Part shown: positions 32,150-42,455 of the stretch, piece by piece | Layout: every line of letters starts with the position of its first letter | Position numbering within the stretch: the first letter of the stretch is position 1 | Assembly: GCF_035046485.1 (NCBI RefSeq) | Contig: NC_085136.1 | Location: 161,011,963-161,075,962, forward strand | Origin: Aedes albopictus | Taxonomy: Eukaryota > Arthropoda > Insecta > Diptera > Culicidae | Reading direction: 5' to 3' | Length of the DNA stretch: 64,000 nucleotides | Program-made: the position numbers and the translations under genes | Notes under the pieces: generated by a model | Told to the model about the DNA's origin: nothing | The model's database searches: none | Seen by the model: only the letters and a program-made list of their open reading frames with translations

Positions 32150-32600
32150 GATATGGACGACAGGTAAATAGCCCGTCCTGGAGTTGTCTACCACCTATGA
32201 GAGCTTCGTGGTCGCCAAAGTAAACGGGGTCCTCTTCTGTAGCTGTTATGCACCTCCGCGATGGCCGATCGAGCGAGCAGTTCACGCAGATGCTGGACTG
32301 TATGACGACCGAGCTGACAGGGCGAAGGCCGATGGAAACAGCGGGTAACTTCAATGCCTGGGCTGTGGAATGGGGAAGCCGTTTCGTGAACCAAAGGGGT
32401 TAGATCCTGCTAGAGGCACTGGCCATACTAGATGTCGACCTGGCTAATGTCGGTATGGTCCGGAGGCGATTATTGACGTTACCTTTTGTAGTCCTGGTCT
32501 AACAAGTAGTTTGAAGTCGAGAGTAGACGACAGCTACACAACCAGCGATCACCTGGCGGTTCGCTACAGTATTGACTACAACAACAGCAGGCTTGTGTAG
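32150..32600 (+). pseudogene. R1-like endonuclease remnant
   Basis: Frame pieces give SFVVAKVNGVLFCSCYAPP near 32203-32260 and TTSDHLAVRYSI near 32535-32575. Y-APP and SDH are characteristic of the non-LTR endonuclease. The centre is scrambled by stops. Confidence 0.62.
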
Positions 32601-33800
32601 AGGAAGAGGCGGCTAGGCCAAGGCAGGTGAAGGACATCATACTTCGACGAAGGGAGGCACTTCGCCGTGAACGAAACCTACTTGATTTAGACGGCGACGA
32701 GCTGGTAGCGGTGCTTCCCTTGCCTAGACGAGTCCACGTCGCTGCAAAAGTCGCGCTGATGACGATGATAAGGGCAAGCAAAAAGGCCTGCTTTGGAGTG
32801 TCAATGCAAATCCGTGGGGTGATGCCTACAGGATGGTGATGACCAAGACGAGAGGTGTAATGGCTCCTACAGAGCAATCTCCAAAGATGTTGGAGGGGAT
32901 CATCGAGGGGCTTTTTCCACGTCATGATCCTAGTCCTTGGCCTCCTTTCGTAGGACAGTCGGGTACTGGGGCTGACGATGAGGAGAGGGTCACCGATGTC
33001 GAACTTGCGAAGATAGCAAAGTTCCTTAGCGCAGGTAAGGCCCCAGGTCCTGACGGAGTTCTGAACCTCACCTTAAAAGTAGCATCTGCAATAGCGCTCT
33101 CGAGGTGTTCAGGTCTACTATACAGAAATGCCTGGACGAGGGAGTTTTGCCAGAAGCTTGGAAGAGGCAGAGCCTGGTACTATTGCCAAAGGCGGGGAAA
33201 CCACCCGGAGACCCGTCGGCATATAGACCAATATGCTTGATCGACACGGCGGGGAAGGTGCTCGAAAAGATCACTGAGGGTGTAAATGGTCTTTTGAGCA
33301 GTCAGTTCGGCTTCCGAAAGGGGAGGTCGACCGTAGACGCTATCCTGTCGGTTACAAAAACCGCCGAGATCGCACTCTAGCGTAAGAGAAGGGGAATTCG
33401 TTACTGTGCAGTAGTGACTCTGTATGTAAGGAACGCGTTCAATAGCGGCAGTTGTCCGGCTATTGCCGATGCGCTCCTGTGTCTGGGGATACTCGGGTAC
33501 CTGTACAAGATTCTCGGGAGTTACTTCCAGAATCGAGTACTACTTTACGACACAGAGGAGGGTTGGAAGTGCTTTCACATAACCGCAGGAGTCCCGCAAA
33601 GTTCCATCCTGGGTCCGGTGTTATGGAATCGCATGTACGACGAGGTGTTGATGTTAGAGTTCCCGGTGGTGGTAGAGATCGTCAGCTTATTACGCTGGAA
33701 GACTACGGATTCTCAATCGAAGAAGTGGAGTTGGTCAAGGTTGTGGAGGCGTGGATGAGATCCAGGAAAACTGTAGTTAGGTCACTACAAAACTGAAGCC
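32601..33800 (+). pseudogene. R1-like reverse transcriptase, broken
   Basis: Blocks in order are ELAKIAKFLSAGKAPGPDGV (33000-33060), IQKCLDEGVLPEAWKRQSLV, DPSAYRPICLIDTAGKVLE (33215), QFGFRKGRSTVDAILSV (33300), and ITAGVPQSSILGPVLWN (33577-33630). The catalytic [FY]ADD block is missing; several frameshifts separate the blocks. This is the best-preserved R1-like RT in the window and shows what the minus-strand copy at 53798-55400 has lost. Confidence 0.8.
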
Positions 33801-34690
33801 ACGTTGATTACGCCTGCAAAAGAGCCTTCACAGCTATAGTGGCACTGCCCCGGATGATGTCCAATAGCTCAGTTATGTATTAAAGCAAACGCAAGCTTCT
33901 GGCTAATGTCGCCTCCTCCATGCTAAAGTATGGCGACCCGGCTTGGGGCACGGCGCTAAGTACCAGCTACCGTGGTAAGCTGCAAATTTTTACAGGCTAA
34001 TGAGCCTGAGGGTTGCGTGCGCGTACCGTACCGTGTCACACGATGCACTCTGCGTCATCACTGGTATGGAACCTATCGGTATCCTTATCAGGGAAGACAT
34101 AGAGTGCATAGAAATGCGCGGCACAAGAGGCATAAGTTGATCCCGAGGGTAGATAGTTGGGCGCCATGGGAAACGGCTATCACCCACATCGTCTTGGAGC
34201 TGCAGTGGAGGTGGCACGTGGACTCGGAGAATGGCTAGTGCAGACGCTATACAAGGGGTGGTCCAAGGGTTCGGATTCGGCTACGTAGATCATACCGGTG
34301 CCCTGCGGTCGAAATCGACCCTTACAGCGGAGAGAACGTCCTGATAGCGTTGCAGTCGTGGCATCGGTCGACAGGGTTGGATCCGAGCCCGCGATTGGAA
34401 AGGGGTCCTCGACAAGGTCGAGGTAGGAGGAGGCCCTATGTCGGAACGTCCATCTGTGTGCTGGCCGATAGGGCCTTACTTGCGGGGAGGTCGAATCACA
34501 GTGCACGCGGTATCAGTTCTTGATATTTGCAGTGCAGTTGAAAGCAGGCGTGGTGTCGACCCTGCCTGCCTTACGAGGACAAAGGGAGTGATGAGGACTG
34601 ATCGAGAATTGGCTAAGTGCCAGCATGCTTCCTTGGTGGACTCCTCAAAGCGAGTCATCGATGTTCGTTGCTGCAGGTTATGCAGCTAGC
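33801..34690 (+). pseudogene. Degenerate 3' part of the R1-like element
   Basis: GC-rich sequence with overlapping frames on both strands, continuing the composition of the R1-like element. Only weak pieces read as protein, and the right edge near 34690 is set by the return to AT-rich sequence. Confidence 0.45.
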
Positions 34691-35190
34691 TTGAAAGTGC
34701 GATGTGTATTAGCCCCTCTTTGAAGCAATGCCTTCTTGGTGGTTCCGGAGAGATGAAAAGATTGGCGACCATGGCAATGTTGTACCACACTACCTGGACC
34801 TTCTGTCCGGGTGTCTGTTGAGCAGATTTTCCCCACATGGTGTAAAAGGTAACAACACGAGTTGTATATGTATACAAGAGAGAGGAAGAGAGTTCCATGT
34901 GACACATAATTCACTTATGTTCTATGGATACTTATTCCTATCTACAGTGCATTACAAATAATACACTGACGAATATTGTGAATCATTCCGAATCCTTCAA
35001 ATAATAATTAGTAATGCATGATGAAAGCCTGTTGAGTAACAGATTCAAACGCTTACGCTCAACGACACAGAAATGAATGACTTAACCTTTATCTGATAAC
35101 GTTATCGCAGCCCCAACGAAATTCATAATGATAAAATACCTACAGCTAGAATCATATAAAAGCGTAAATAGAAGTTACTCTATGGCTCAT
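34691..35190. other. AT-rich non-coding, probable integrin intron
   Basis: No frame recognised. It lies immediately downstream (minus strand) of the integrin exon donor and so should be the start of its first intron. Confidence 0.5.
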
Positions 35191-35200
35191 AGTGACTTAC

Positions 35201-35385
35201 CAGTTCTTTTTCTCTCCGTTCCGTGGCTGTTCGGTATGGGAAGCTACCGAATATCCGAAGTAGGTGTTGGTCGATCCATACTTGACGATGGGAAGGCGCG
35301 TTTCAAAGTTGAAGCACTGCACGACGGTAATGGATAAGCCAGCCAACGCCAGTGGCAGCCAGACGTACCACCTATTCAGCACCAT
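35201..35385 (-). CDS. Integrin alpha chain, first coding exon (PS1-like)
   Basis: The minus-strand exon encodes 61 codons plus two bases. Residues 1-24 (MVLNRWYVWLPLALAGL...) are a signal peptide with a hydrophobic core. The mature chain starts FNFETRLPIVKYGSTNTYFG, followed by YSVASH, which is the first blade of the integrin alpha beta-propeller, where alpha chains read FN.-T...-KYG-....FG.S. The exon ends TG before a GTAAGT donor (35195-35200), so the next exon should start with G to complete W, as in the W-LLVGAP sequence of integrins. An upstream in-frame stop and the signal peptide set the start. The KYG/YFGYSVA pattern is closest to laminin-binding (Drosophila PS1-like) alpha chains. 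It acts at the cell surface in matrix adhesion, paired with a beta chain. Later exons are not seen in the window. Confidence 0.82.
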
Positions 35386-35720
35386 ATCTCTCGCTGCGTG
35401 CGTGATGAGCTCAGGATACTTCACTCACTCATATATGTAGCCGTAGATTATCTCTTCTAGTGCACCAGGAAATATAATTCAATCGAGCCGCTTGAGAAAT
35501 CTCGATTGGCTATTTTTACAGCATTCTTCTGCAGCAGCAGCAGCACCGCATACAGCTTCGATCCTGGGCGAGCGAGATTTGCACTTTTAGCATCCACGTT
35601 TGCTCACTAAAAAAACGGAACACTGAATCACAGAAGATGGCACCATCCCGGCGACGCGCGCGCCACTGCCTCGCACTTCACCACTGCACTGACTGCCTGC
35701 TGTTGGGAAACGACACACAC
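35386..35720 (-). promoter_or_regulatory. Probable 5' UTR and promoter of the integrin gene
   Basis: Directly upstream of the start codon, GC-richer and transposon-free. The minus strand has TCAGT initiator-like strings near 35610 and 35690. Several upstream ATGs exist, including ATGAGTGAGTGA (a three-codon upstream frame) about 45 bases before the start and ATGCTGTAA near 35523. A CAG/CTG triplet run lies at about 35535-35550. The transcription start is inferred, not shown. Confidence 0.45.
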
Positions 35721-36780
35721 ATGCGGATCGGGTTCGAAGCGTTTCATTAAAGAGCAGGAATCAATAAATTTTAAATATTTACACGGAATGGGGATATTTT
35801 GGGTGTTGGCCGTTCCGGTTCACGACGACGGCGACGAAGACGGTCGGGTTTGTTTGAAATTTGCGCACTCATTTGCACTAAGGCCGGCTGGCTCCGGGCA
35901 TAGCATAGCAGGAGAACTCCACCGCCGCCGCATATTGTTGCCAGACCACGTTAGTCATTATTCAGTGGAACTACAGTGTCTAATAGCCTTGCTTTCGAGA
36001 TTTCTAAATGGGAGTCCCAGGATGCTATTTTTGAATGATTCCATAAGCAAACTGCTCGGTTGAAAACCGGTATTACGGAAATAACACATTTGAGTTTGTA
36101 TTTCAAACCAGGAAATGCATGTTTCCGTACTAACATAGTAAATAAATTGAAAAAATCATTTTTTCTAGATTCTAGAATAATTCTAGATTCTAGTATTATT
36201 CGCACTAGTTTATGTTGCACTAGTATTTAGTGTTAAAATACAAATTTTAATGTATCTGTATTTCAAGATTCAGGCATAGAAGATTCTGTCCCGAAACTTG
36301 GGTATAGGTGGATCACTTTGGAATGACCAAAGTCTACGATCCATATAAATTTCAAACAATTTGTATGGACAAATGTCTGCGGCAGTTGGACAGCGCTAAT
36401 TCTAGTCTATTCTACACATAGACTGAGCCATTCATTGAAAGAATTCTGGAAATTGATAGAATCGACTTCTTCTGTCATTATCAATACTTGCAAGATATTG
36501 GAGATGTATTACAAGTATTGAAGTGGCCAGGCCTGCTGTGCAGCGTCATTGAATACAATTGAACAGAACTGTGGAACGGCGACATCTCTTCAGCCGCTCT
36601 GAATCGTGGCATAAATGTGAAGCGAAAACGTTGGGAGTGACGTTGCTAAGAAAGTTAATGGCACTCCGTTAGAGTTCCTCTTCCTGGGACGGGACATTTA
36701 TATTTGTCCTTCATGCCCTGGCTCGAAAGCCTTGGTAGTTTATGGACGGCGCCCAAATAAATATTTAGCTGAAGTTCGGG
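35721..36780. other. Stretch upstream of the integrin exon
   Basis: No supported gene. CTAGATTCTAG-type short repeats occur at 36165-36225. The end of this region passes into the leader of the RTE-like element. Confidence 0.3.
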
Positions 36781-37036
36781 CTGCTAAACTTTGAGGCGAT
36801 AAGGAGAGCGTCCAAAGCTCTGGTCCTCACAAGCTCCTACCTCATGCTTCCACGAGTCAAGCGATGACAAAGACCGCCAGCTAAGAGTTGTGTGCTTAGC
36901 TGGTAGTGCTGTCCTTTTGATTTCAGCTAGATTGAGGAGGTACGACCCGAGCGACTGTTCACCAAGGAGGTGCGGCTCAAACAGCGTCTGTTCTGGCATC
37001 CAGTGGTTGAGTAAGAAACGCCCAGCTAGATACAAG

Positions 37037-37416
37037 GACAGACAAACAGACATACTACTTAGAAGAAATTTCTTTCAAAATCATCGTTTGGCATCTCACT
37101 AGCACCCTCTATAATGCTCAATCCGAAGCATTCATTTGCAGATATTGTTTCCCTCGGTTCGATGTAACAATTTAGCTGGTGACGACTCCCTCGTTGCGTT
37201 ACCCATTCATAAACATGAATGAAGGTTCATGATTGAGTCATTTTATGTAAACATTGATCGGCGTCGCGTTCATTTCTCTCGAAAATTGAGAGGTGGTGTA
37301 GGCACAGCAGCGCCACCATGACACATGCGAGCACAGTCCGAACCACACTGCATTTTCAAAATGACCGTTAAATCGTGCGACGATTGCGATTTGAGTGGTA
37401 TGTCTGTTTGTCTGTG
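37037..37416. mobile_element. MITE with ACAGACAAACAGACATAC ends, copy A
   Basis: About 380 bp, more than 90 percent identical by eye to 40590-40970. Flanked by ATACAAG (37030-37036 and 37417-37423), a 7-bp duplication. The terminal base is G where the other copy has C. Inserted in the leader of the RTE-like element. Confidence 0.88.
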
Positions 37417-37761
37417 ATACAAGGCCCATCAGCTGTGAATAACATAGGAGAAAATACGAATCGATACAATCGGCAAAGACTCACGTGACGAAACAAGGAC
37501 TACGATTGGAAACTTGTAACATGGAATTGCAAGTCACTTGGTTTCGCAGGATGTAACAGGATAATCTACGATGAATTACATTCCGCAACTTCGACATCGT
37601 GACGTTGCAGGAGCTTTGTTGGACTGGACGGAAAGTGTGGAAAAGCGGGCATCGACCGGCTACCTTCTACCTTCTGACACCACCAATGAACTGGAAACAG
37701 GCATTATAGTGTTGGGCAAAATGCGTTAGAGCAAACATACGATGGTTGCTCGCCACATGAC

Positions 37762-38184
37762 GTGGAAGTCGTTGTCGGCGACATAAACGCGCAGAAAGGA
37801 AGAAAGAAGCGAAACGAAATGTTTGGACCGGTAATCAGGCGAAACAGCCGCAACTTTAGAGCCTCCCGTGATATGGCAGTCCGAAGCACTATCTTCCCTC
37901 GCAAAGATATCCACAAGGTCACCTGGAGATTACCCGACCATCAAACAGAAAACCCAATCGACGGTACAATCTTCTCGGATATAACGAATGTCCGCACATA
38001 CCGCAGTGCGAATATAGATTTGGATCACTACCTAGTTGCTGAATGCATGCGCTCGAATCATTTGACGGTTATTACCACGCGTCAAAGTCGAACGCCGCCG
38101 CTCAACATCGAGCAGCTGCGTAACGTAGAAGTGGCTCAATACTACGCGCAGCAGATAAGAGTGGCCCTACCAACGGCAGAGTAG
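37762..38184 (+). pseudogene. RTE-like endonuclease, C-terminal half
   Basis: The 140-codon frame contains VVVGDINAQKGRK (the GD-NA block), DIHKVTWRLPDHQTENPID, and TYRSANIDLDHYLVA. In RTE-like endonucleases these read GD-NA, TW-SPD..T.NQID and D-DH-LV, and the final D-H pair is the catalytic one. The N-terminal half lies upstream in other frames. Confidence 0.75.
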
Positions 38185-38313
38185 CTTGGCGCAGCTACAC
38201 TTGAAGATGGCTGGAGGGACATCCGATCCGCCATAGGTAGTACCTCGGCTACAGCACTAGGCTTCGCAACTCCGAATCACAGAAACGACTGATACGACGG
38301 CGAATGTGAACAG

Positions 38314-39770
38314 TTGAAAAACGAGAAGAATGCAGCATGGGCGAGAATGTTTCAACACCGTATGAGGGCGAATGATGCACGTTATAGACAGGCACGGAAC
38401 AGGCAGAACTCAGTCTTCCGGAGGAAGAAGCGCCAGCAGGAAGAACGAGATTGCGAAGCGATGGAAGAGCTGTACCGCACTAAGGACACACGGAAGTTCT
38501 ACGAGAAGCTGAACCGCTCGCGCAGAGGGTTTGTGCCACAAGCCGATATGTGCCGAGACAATCACGGGAATCTGCTCACGAGCGAGCGTAAGGTGGTCGA
38601 GAGGTGGCGGCACCTCAATGGCGACGTTGCAAGCGCCAACAGACCAAGGAGTACGTGAGCAGGACGAAATATTTCCAGCCCCTAACCGCCAAGAGATAGA
38701 TTGAGGAGGAGGTGGGCTGGTTGACAAACAACGAAGCCGCTGGAGCAGATCAACTACTAAACGAGCTTCTAAAATATGGCGGAGGAGAACTGGTGAAAAC
38801 ACTGTGTCAATACCAAGATTTGGGAGGACGAAGTATTACCGGAGGAATGAATGGAAGGTATCTTGTGTCCTATCTACAAAAAGGGCGACAAGGTGGATTA
38901 CGGGAACTATCGTGCGATCACACTACAGATCGCTTCCTACAAGATACTCTCTAAAATTTGCCGTCGTCTATCACCGATTGCCAGAGAGTTCGTGGGGTAA
39001 TACAAGGTTGGATTCATGGGTGAACGTGCAACAATGGACCAGATGTTCGCCATCCGCCAGATGTTGCAGAAATGCCGCGAATACAACGTGCCCACACATC
39101 ACTCGTTCATCGATTTTAAAATCGGCGTATGATACAATCGATCAAGACCAGCAATGGCTATGGCTTATGCACGAATACCGATTCCCGGGTAAACTGATAC
39201 GATTGATCAAGGCGACGATGGATCGAGTGATGTGCGTAGTTCGAGTATCAGGGACACTCTCGAGTCCCTTCGAATCTCGCAGTGGGTTACGGCAAGGTGA
39301 TGGTCTTTCGTGCTTGCTGTTCAAAATTGGTTAAAGGGTGTAATAAGGAGAGCGGGGATAAACACGAGTGGAACGATTTTCACGAAGTCCGTTCAGCTGC
39401 TTGGTTTTGCTGATAACATTGATATTATAGCTTGTAAATTTGAGACGATGGCGGAAACGTACATCTGACTAAAGAGTGAAGCCAGGCAAATCGGATTAGT
39501 CATTAATGTGTCGAAGACAAAGTACATGATGGCAAAGGGCTCCAGGGAAGAATCACCGCGCCCGCCATTCAGAATTTCTATCGACGGTGATGAAATCGAG
39601 ACGGTTGAAGAATTGTACTTGGGTTCTCTGGTGACCGCCCACAACGACACCAGCAGAGAAATTCAGAGACGCATTGTGCCAGGAAATCGAGCTTTCTTTG
39701 GACTCCGCAGAACTTTACGATTGAAAAAAGTTCGCCGTAACACGAAGTTAACTATCTTCAAAGCGCTGAT
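38314..39770 (+). pseudogene. RTE-like linker and reverse transcriptase, broken
   Basis: The linker (RRKKRQQEERDCEAMEELYR) is at 38410-38480. RT blocks are NNEAAGADQLLNELLKYGG (38725), KSAYDTIDQDQQW (39115), FPGKLIRLIKATMDRV (39180), FESRSGLRQGDGLSCLLF (39270), FADNIDIIA (39405) and SKTKYMMAKGSREE (39508). The catalytic block reads FADN, as in the copy at 21881-22613. The frame shifts several times. Confidence 0.78.
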
Positions 39771-39826
39771 ATAGAGACGAACCAGCCAAGGGCTGAAAGT
39801 CTCTTTAATAGAGACAAATTAATCAA
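39771..39826 (+). mobile_element. 56-bp retroinsertion with 13-bp target duplication
   Basis: Reads CCAGCCAAGGGCTGAAAGTC, then TCTTTAATAGAGACAAATTA and a short CAATC tail. Flanked by TCAAAGCGCTGAT at 39758-39770 and 39827-39839. It splits the KAL codons of the RTE-like RT tail. Same sequence type as 16382-16425 and 53421-53465. Confidence 0.85.
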
Positions 39827-40080
39827 TCAAAGCGCTGATTAGGGTAGTCCGCTATGGGCACGAAGCATAGACTCTACGTGCAGAGGACCAATGCGCCCTT
39901 AAAGTTTTCGAACGGAAGGTGTTGCGTACCATCTATGACGGAGTGCAGATGAAAGACGGGACTTGGAGAAGGCGAATGAACCATGAGCTGCTGAGAGAAC
40001 CACAGCGCAGTCTTCCTGGAGATTTCCCGAAGAAATTCCCAGAAAATTCCAGGAAAAAAAAATCCTAAAAGATTCCCAGA

Positions 40081-40400
40081 ATGAAATATCAAAGCTTAAC
40101 TATCAATTTATGGACTAAAGCGATGAAGGTCATTACCACGTTCTCTTCACCACTAATCGGATTTGTGGATGCAGATTGGACATCCGATCAAGAGGACCGA
40201 AAATCTGTGACTGCTTCTGTCTTCAAGGTGTTCAGGTCAACTGTATCGTGGGCAAGCACAGGTACTTGGCGCAAGCAACAGGTATCGACTTTGTCGACTG
40301 AAGCGAAATTCGTCGATCTCAGCACCATTGCCAGTGAAACGATTTGGTTGGGTGAAAGATCTAAATTGCAACTCGAAGTCGGAACCAATCCCAACATATG
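40081..40400 (+). pseudogene. Copia RNase H fragment
   Basis: A 106-codon frame reads GFVDADWTSDQEDRKSVTAS, then SVFKVFRSTVSWAS and STEAKFVDLSTIASETIWLG. This is the copia RNase H pattern (GF-DADWA-D..DRKS..G, S..EAE...L), also present in the intact element near 52570-52760. The usual AEY is AKF here. It is isolated inside the minisatellite, with no LTR. Confidence 0.78.
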
Positions 40401-40589
40401 AGGACTTGGAGAATTCTTAGAAGGAAATCCTGAAGGATTTCCGGAAGGAGCTCCCGGAGGACTCCAAGAAAGAACTCCTGGAGGATCCCTGGAGAGAATT
40501 ACTGGAGAATTCGCAGAAGGAGCTCTTGGAGACTTCACAAAAGAAACTTCTGGAGGATTTCCAGGAAGAACTACTGGAGGAACTCTTGG

Positions 40590-40970
40590 CACAGACAAAC
40601 AGACATACTACTTAGAAGAAATTTGTTTCAAAATCATCGTTTGGCATCTCACTAGCACCCTCTATAATGCTCAATCCGAAGCATTCATTTGCAGGTGTTG
40701 TTTCCCTCGGTTCGATGTAACAATTTAGCAGGTGACGACTCCCTCGTGGCATTACCCATTCATAAAACATGAATGAAGGTTCATGATTGAGCCATTTTAT
40801 GTAAACATTGATCGGCGTCGCGTTCATTTCTCTCGAAAATTGAGAGGTGATGTAGGCACAGCAGCGCCACCATGACACATGCGAGCACAGTCCGAACCAC
40901 AGTGCATTTTTAAAATGACCGTTAAATCGTGCGACGATTGCGATTTGAGTGGTATGTCTGTTTGTCTGTG
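40590..40970. mobile_element. MITE with CACAGACAAACAGACATAC ends, copy B
   Basis: Perfect 19-bp terminal inverted repeat (CACAGACAAACAGACATAC). Flanked by CTCTTGG at 40583-40589 and 40971-40977. Inserted inside the minisatellite array. Interior nearly identical to 37037-37416, so both moved recently. Confidence 0.92.
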
Positions 40971-42455
40971 CTCTTGGAGCATCCTCAGAAGGAAATCCTG
41001 GAGGATTCCCAGAAGGAACTCCTGGAGGATTCTTAGAAGGATCTCCTGGAGGATTCCCAGAAGGAACTCCTGGAGGATTCTCAGAAAGAACTCTTGGAGG
41101 ATTTCTAGAAAGAACTCTTGGAGGATTCCCAGAAAGAACTGCTGGAGGATTTCTAGAAAGAACTGCTGGAGGATTCCCAGCAGCAGTTCCTAGATGATTC
41201 CCTGAAGAAACTCTTGGACAATTCTCAAAATAAACTCCTGGAGGATTCCCAGAAGGAGCTTTTGGAGAATCCTTAGAAGCAAGTCCTGGAGGATTCCCAG
41301 CAGGAGCTCCTTGAGGATTCCCAGAAGGAGTTCCTGGAGGATTCCCAGAAAGAATTACTGGAGGATTCCCAGAAACTCTTGGAGAAAAATCAAAAGGAAA
41401 TCCTGGAGGATTCTCAGAAGGAACTCCTGGAGGATTCTCAGAAGAAACTCCTGGGCGATTCCCAGAAGAAACTCCTGTAGGATTCCCAGAATAAACTCCT
41501 AGAGGATTCCCAGAATAAACTCCTGGAGGATTCCCAGAATAAACTCCTGCAGGATTTTCAGAAAGCACTCCTGGAGTTTTCCCAGAAGGAACTCCTGGGC
41601 GATTCCCCGAACGAACTCCTAGAGGATTTCCAGAACGAACTTCTGGAGGTTTCCTAGAATAAGCTCCTGGAGGATTTCCGGAAAGAACTGCTGGAGGATT
41701 CCCAGAAAGAATTACTGGAGGATTCCCAGAAGGAGCTCTTGGAGACTTCTCAAAAGAAATTTCTGGAGGATTTCCAGCAAGAACTACTGGAGGAATTCTT
41801 GCAGAATCCTCAGAAGGAACTCCTGGAGGATTCGCAGAAGGAACTCCTGGAGGATTTCCAGAAAGAACTCCAGGAGGATTCCCGCAAGGAACTTCTCGAC
41901 GATTCCCAGGAAGAATTCCTGGAGGATTCCCAAATGAACTGGGAGGATCCCTAGAAAGAATTACTGGATGATTCCCAGAAAGAACTCTTGGAGAATTCTC
42001 AGAAGAAACTCCTGGAAGATTCCCAGAAAGAACTACTGGAGGATTCCCAGAAGGAACTCTTGGAGAATGCTCAGAAGGAACTCCTGGAGGATTCCCAGAA
42101 GGAACTCGTGAAGGATTTCTAGAAGGAACTCCTGGATGATTCCCAGAACGAACTCCTGGATGATTCCCAGAAGGAACTCCTGGAGGATTCCCAGAAGGAA
42201 CTCGTAAAGGATTCCTAGAAGGAACTCCTGGATGATTCCCAAAAGGAACTCCTGGATGATTTCCAGAAGGAACTCCTGGATGATTCCCAGAAGGAACTCC
42301 TGGATGATTCCCAGAAGGAACTCCTGGAGGATTCTCAGAAGGAACTCCTGGAGGATTCCCAGAATAAACTCCTGGAGGATTGTCAGTAAGAACTCCTGGA
42401 GGATTCCCACAAGGAACTCCTACAGGATTCCCAGAAGGAACTCTATTCGAACAAA

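Larger units (their letters stand above)
36781..40030 (+). mobile_element. RTE-like (JAM1-like) non-LTR element, degenerate, with two insertions
   Basis: The leader (36781-37500) matches 6848-6955. Endonuclease remnants start near 37500 (GGAAACTTGTAACATGGAA) and continue at 37762. RT blocks lie at 38700-39780 and the C-terminal part at 39840-40000. It is interrupted by a 380-bp MITE at 37037-37416 and by a 56-bp insertion at 39771-39826, both with target duplications. Frameshifts and stops throughout. Confidence 0.78.
40010..42455. repeat. 24-bp minisatellite array, consensus GGATTCCCAGAAGGAACTCC-TGGA
   Basis: Tandem 24-bp units, best from 40978 to 42445 (about 60 units); looser units precede, from 40010. 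Because 24 is divisible by three, the minus strand reads as an eight-residue SGNPPGVP-type repeat over about 500 codons. It is broken by a copia RNase H fragment (40081-40400) and a MITE (40590-40970). Confidence 0.9.

Noticed and set aside
31722..32354. 210-codon minus-strand frame
   Set aside because: Antisense shadow of the R1-like ORF1 and endonuclease on the plus strand.
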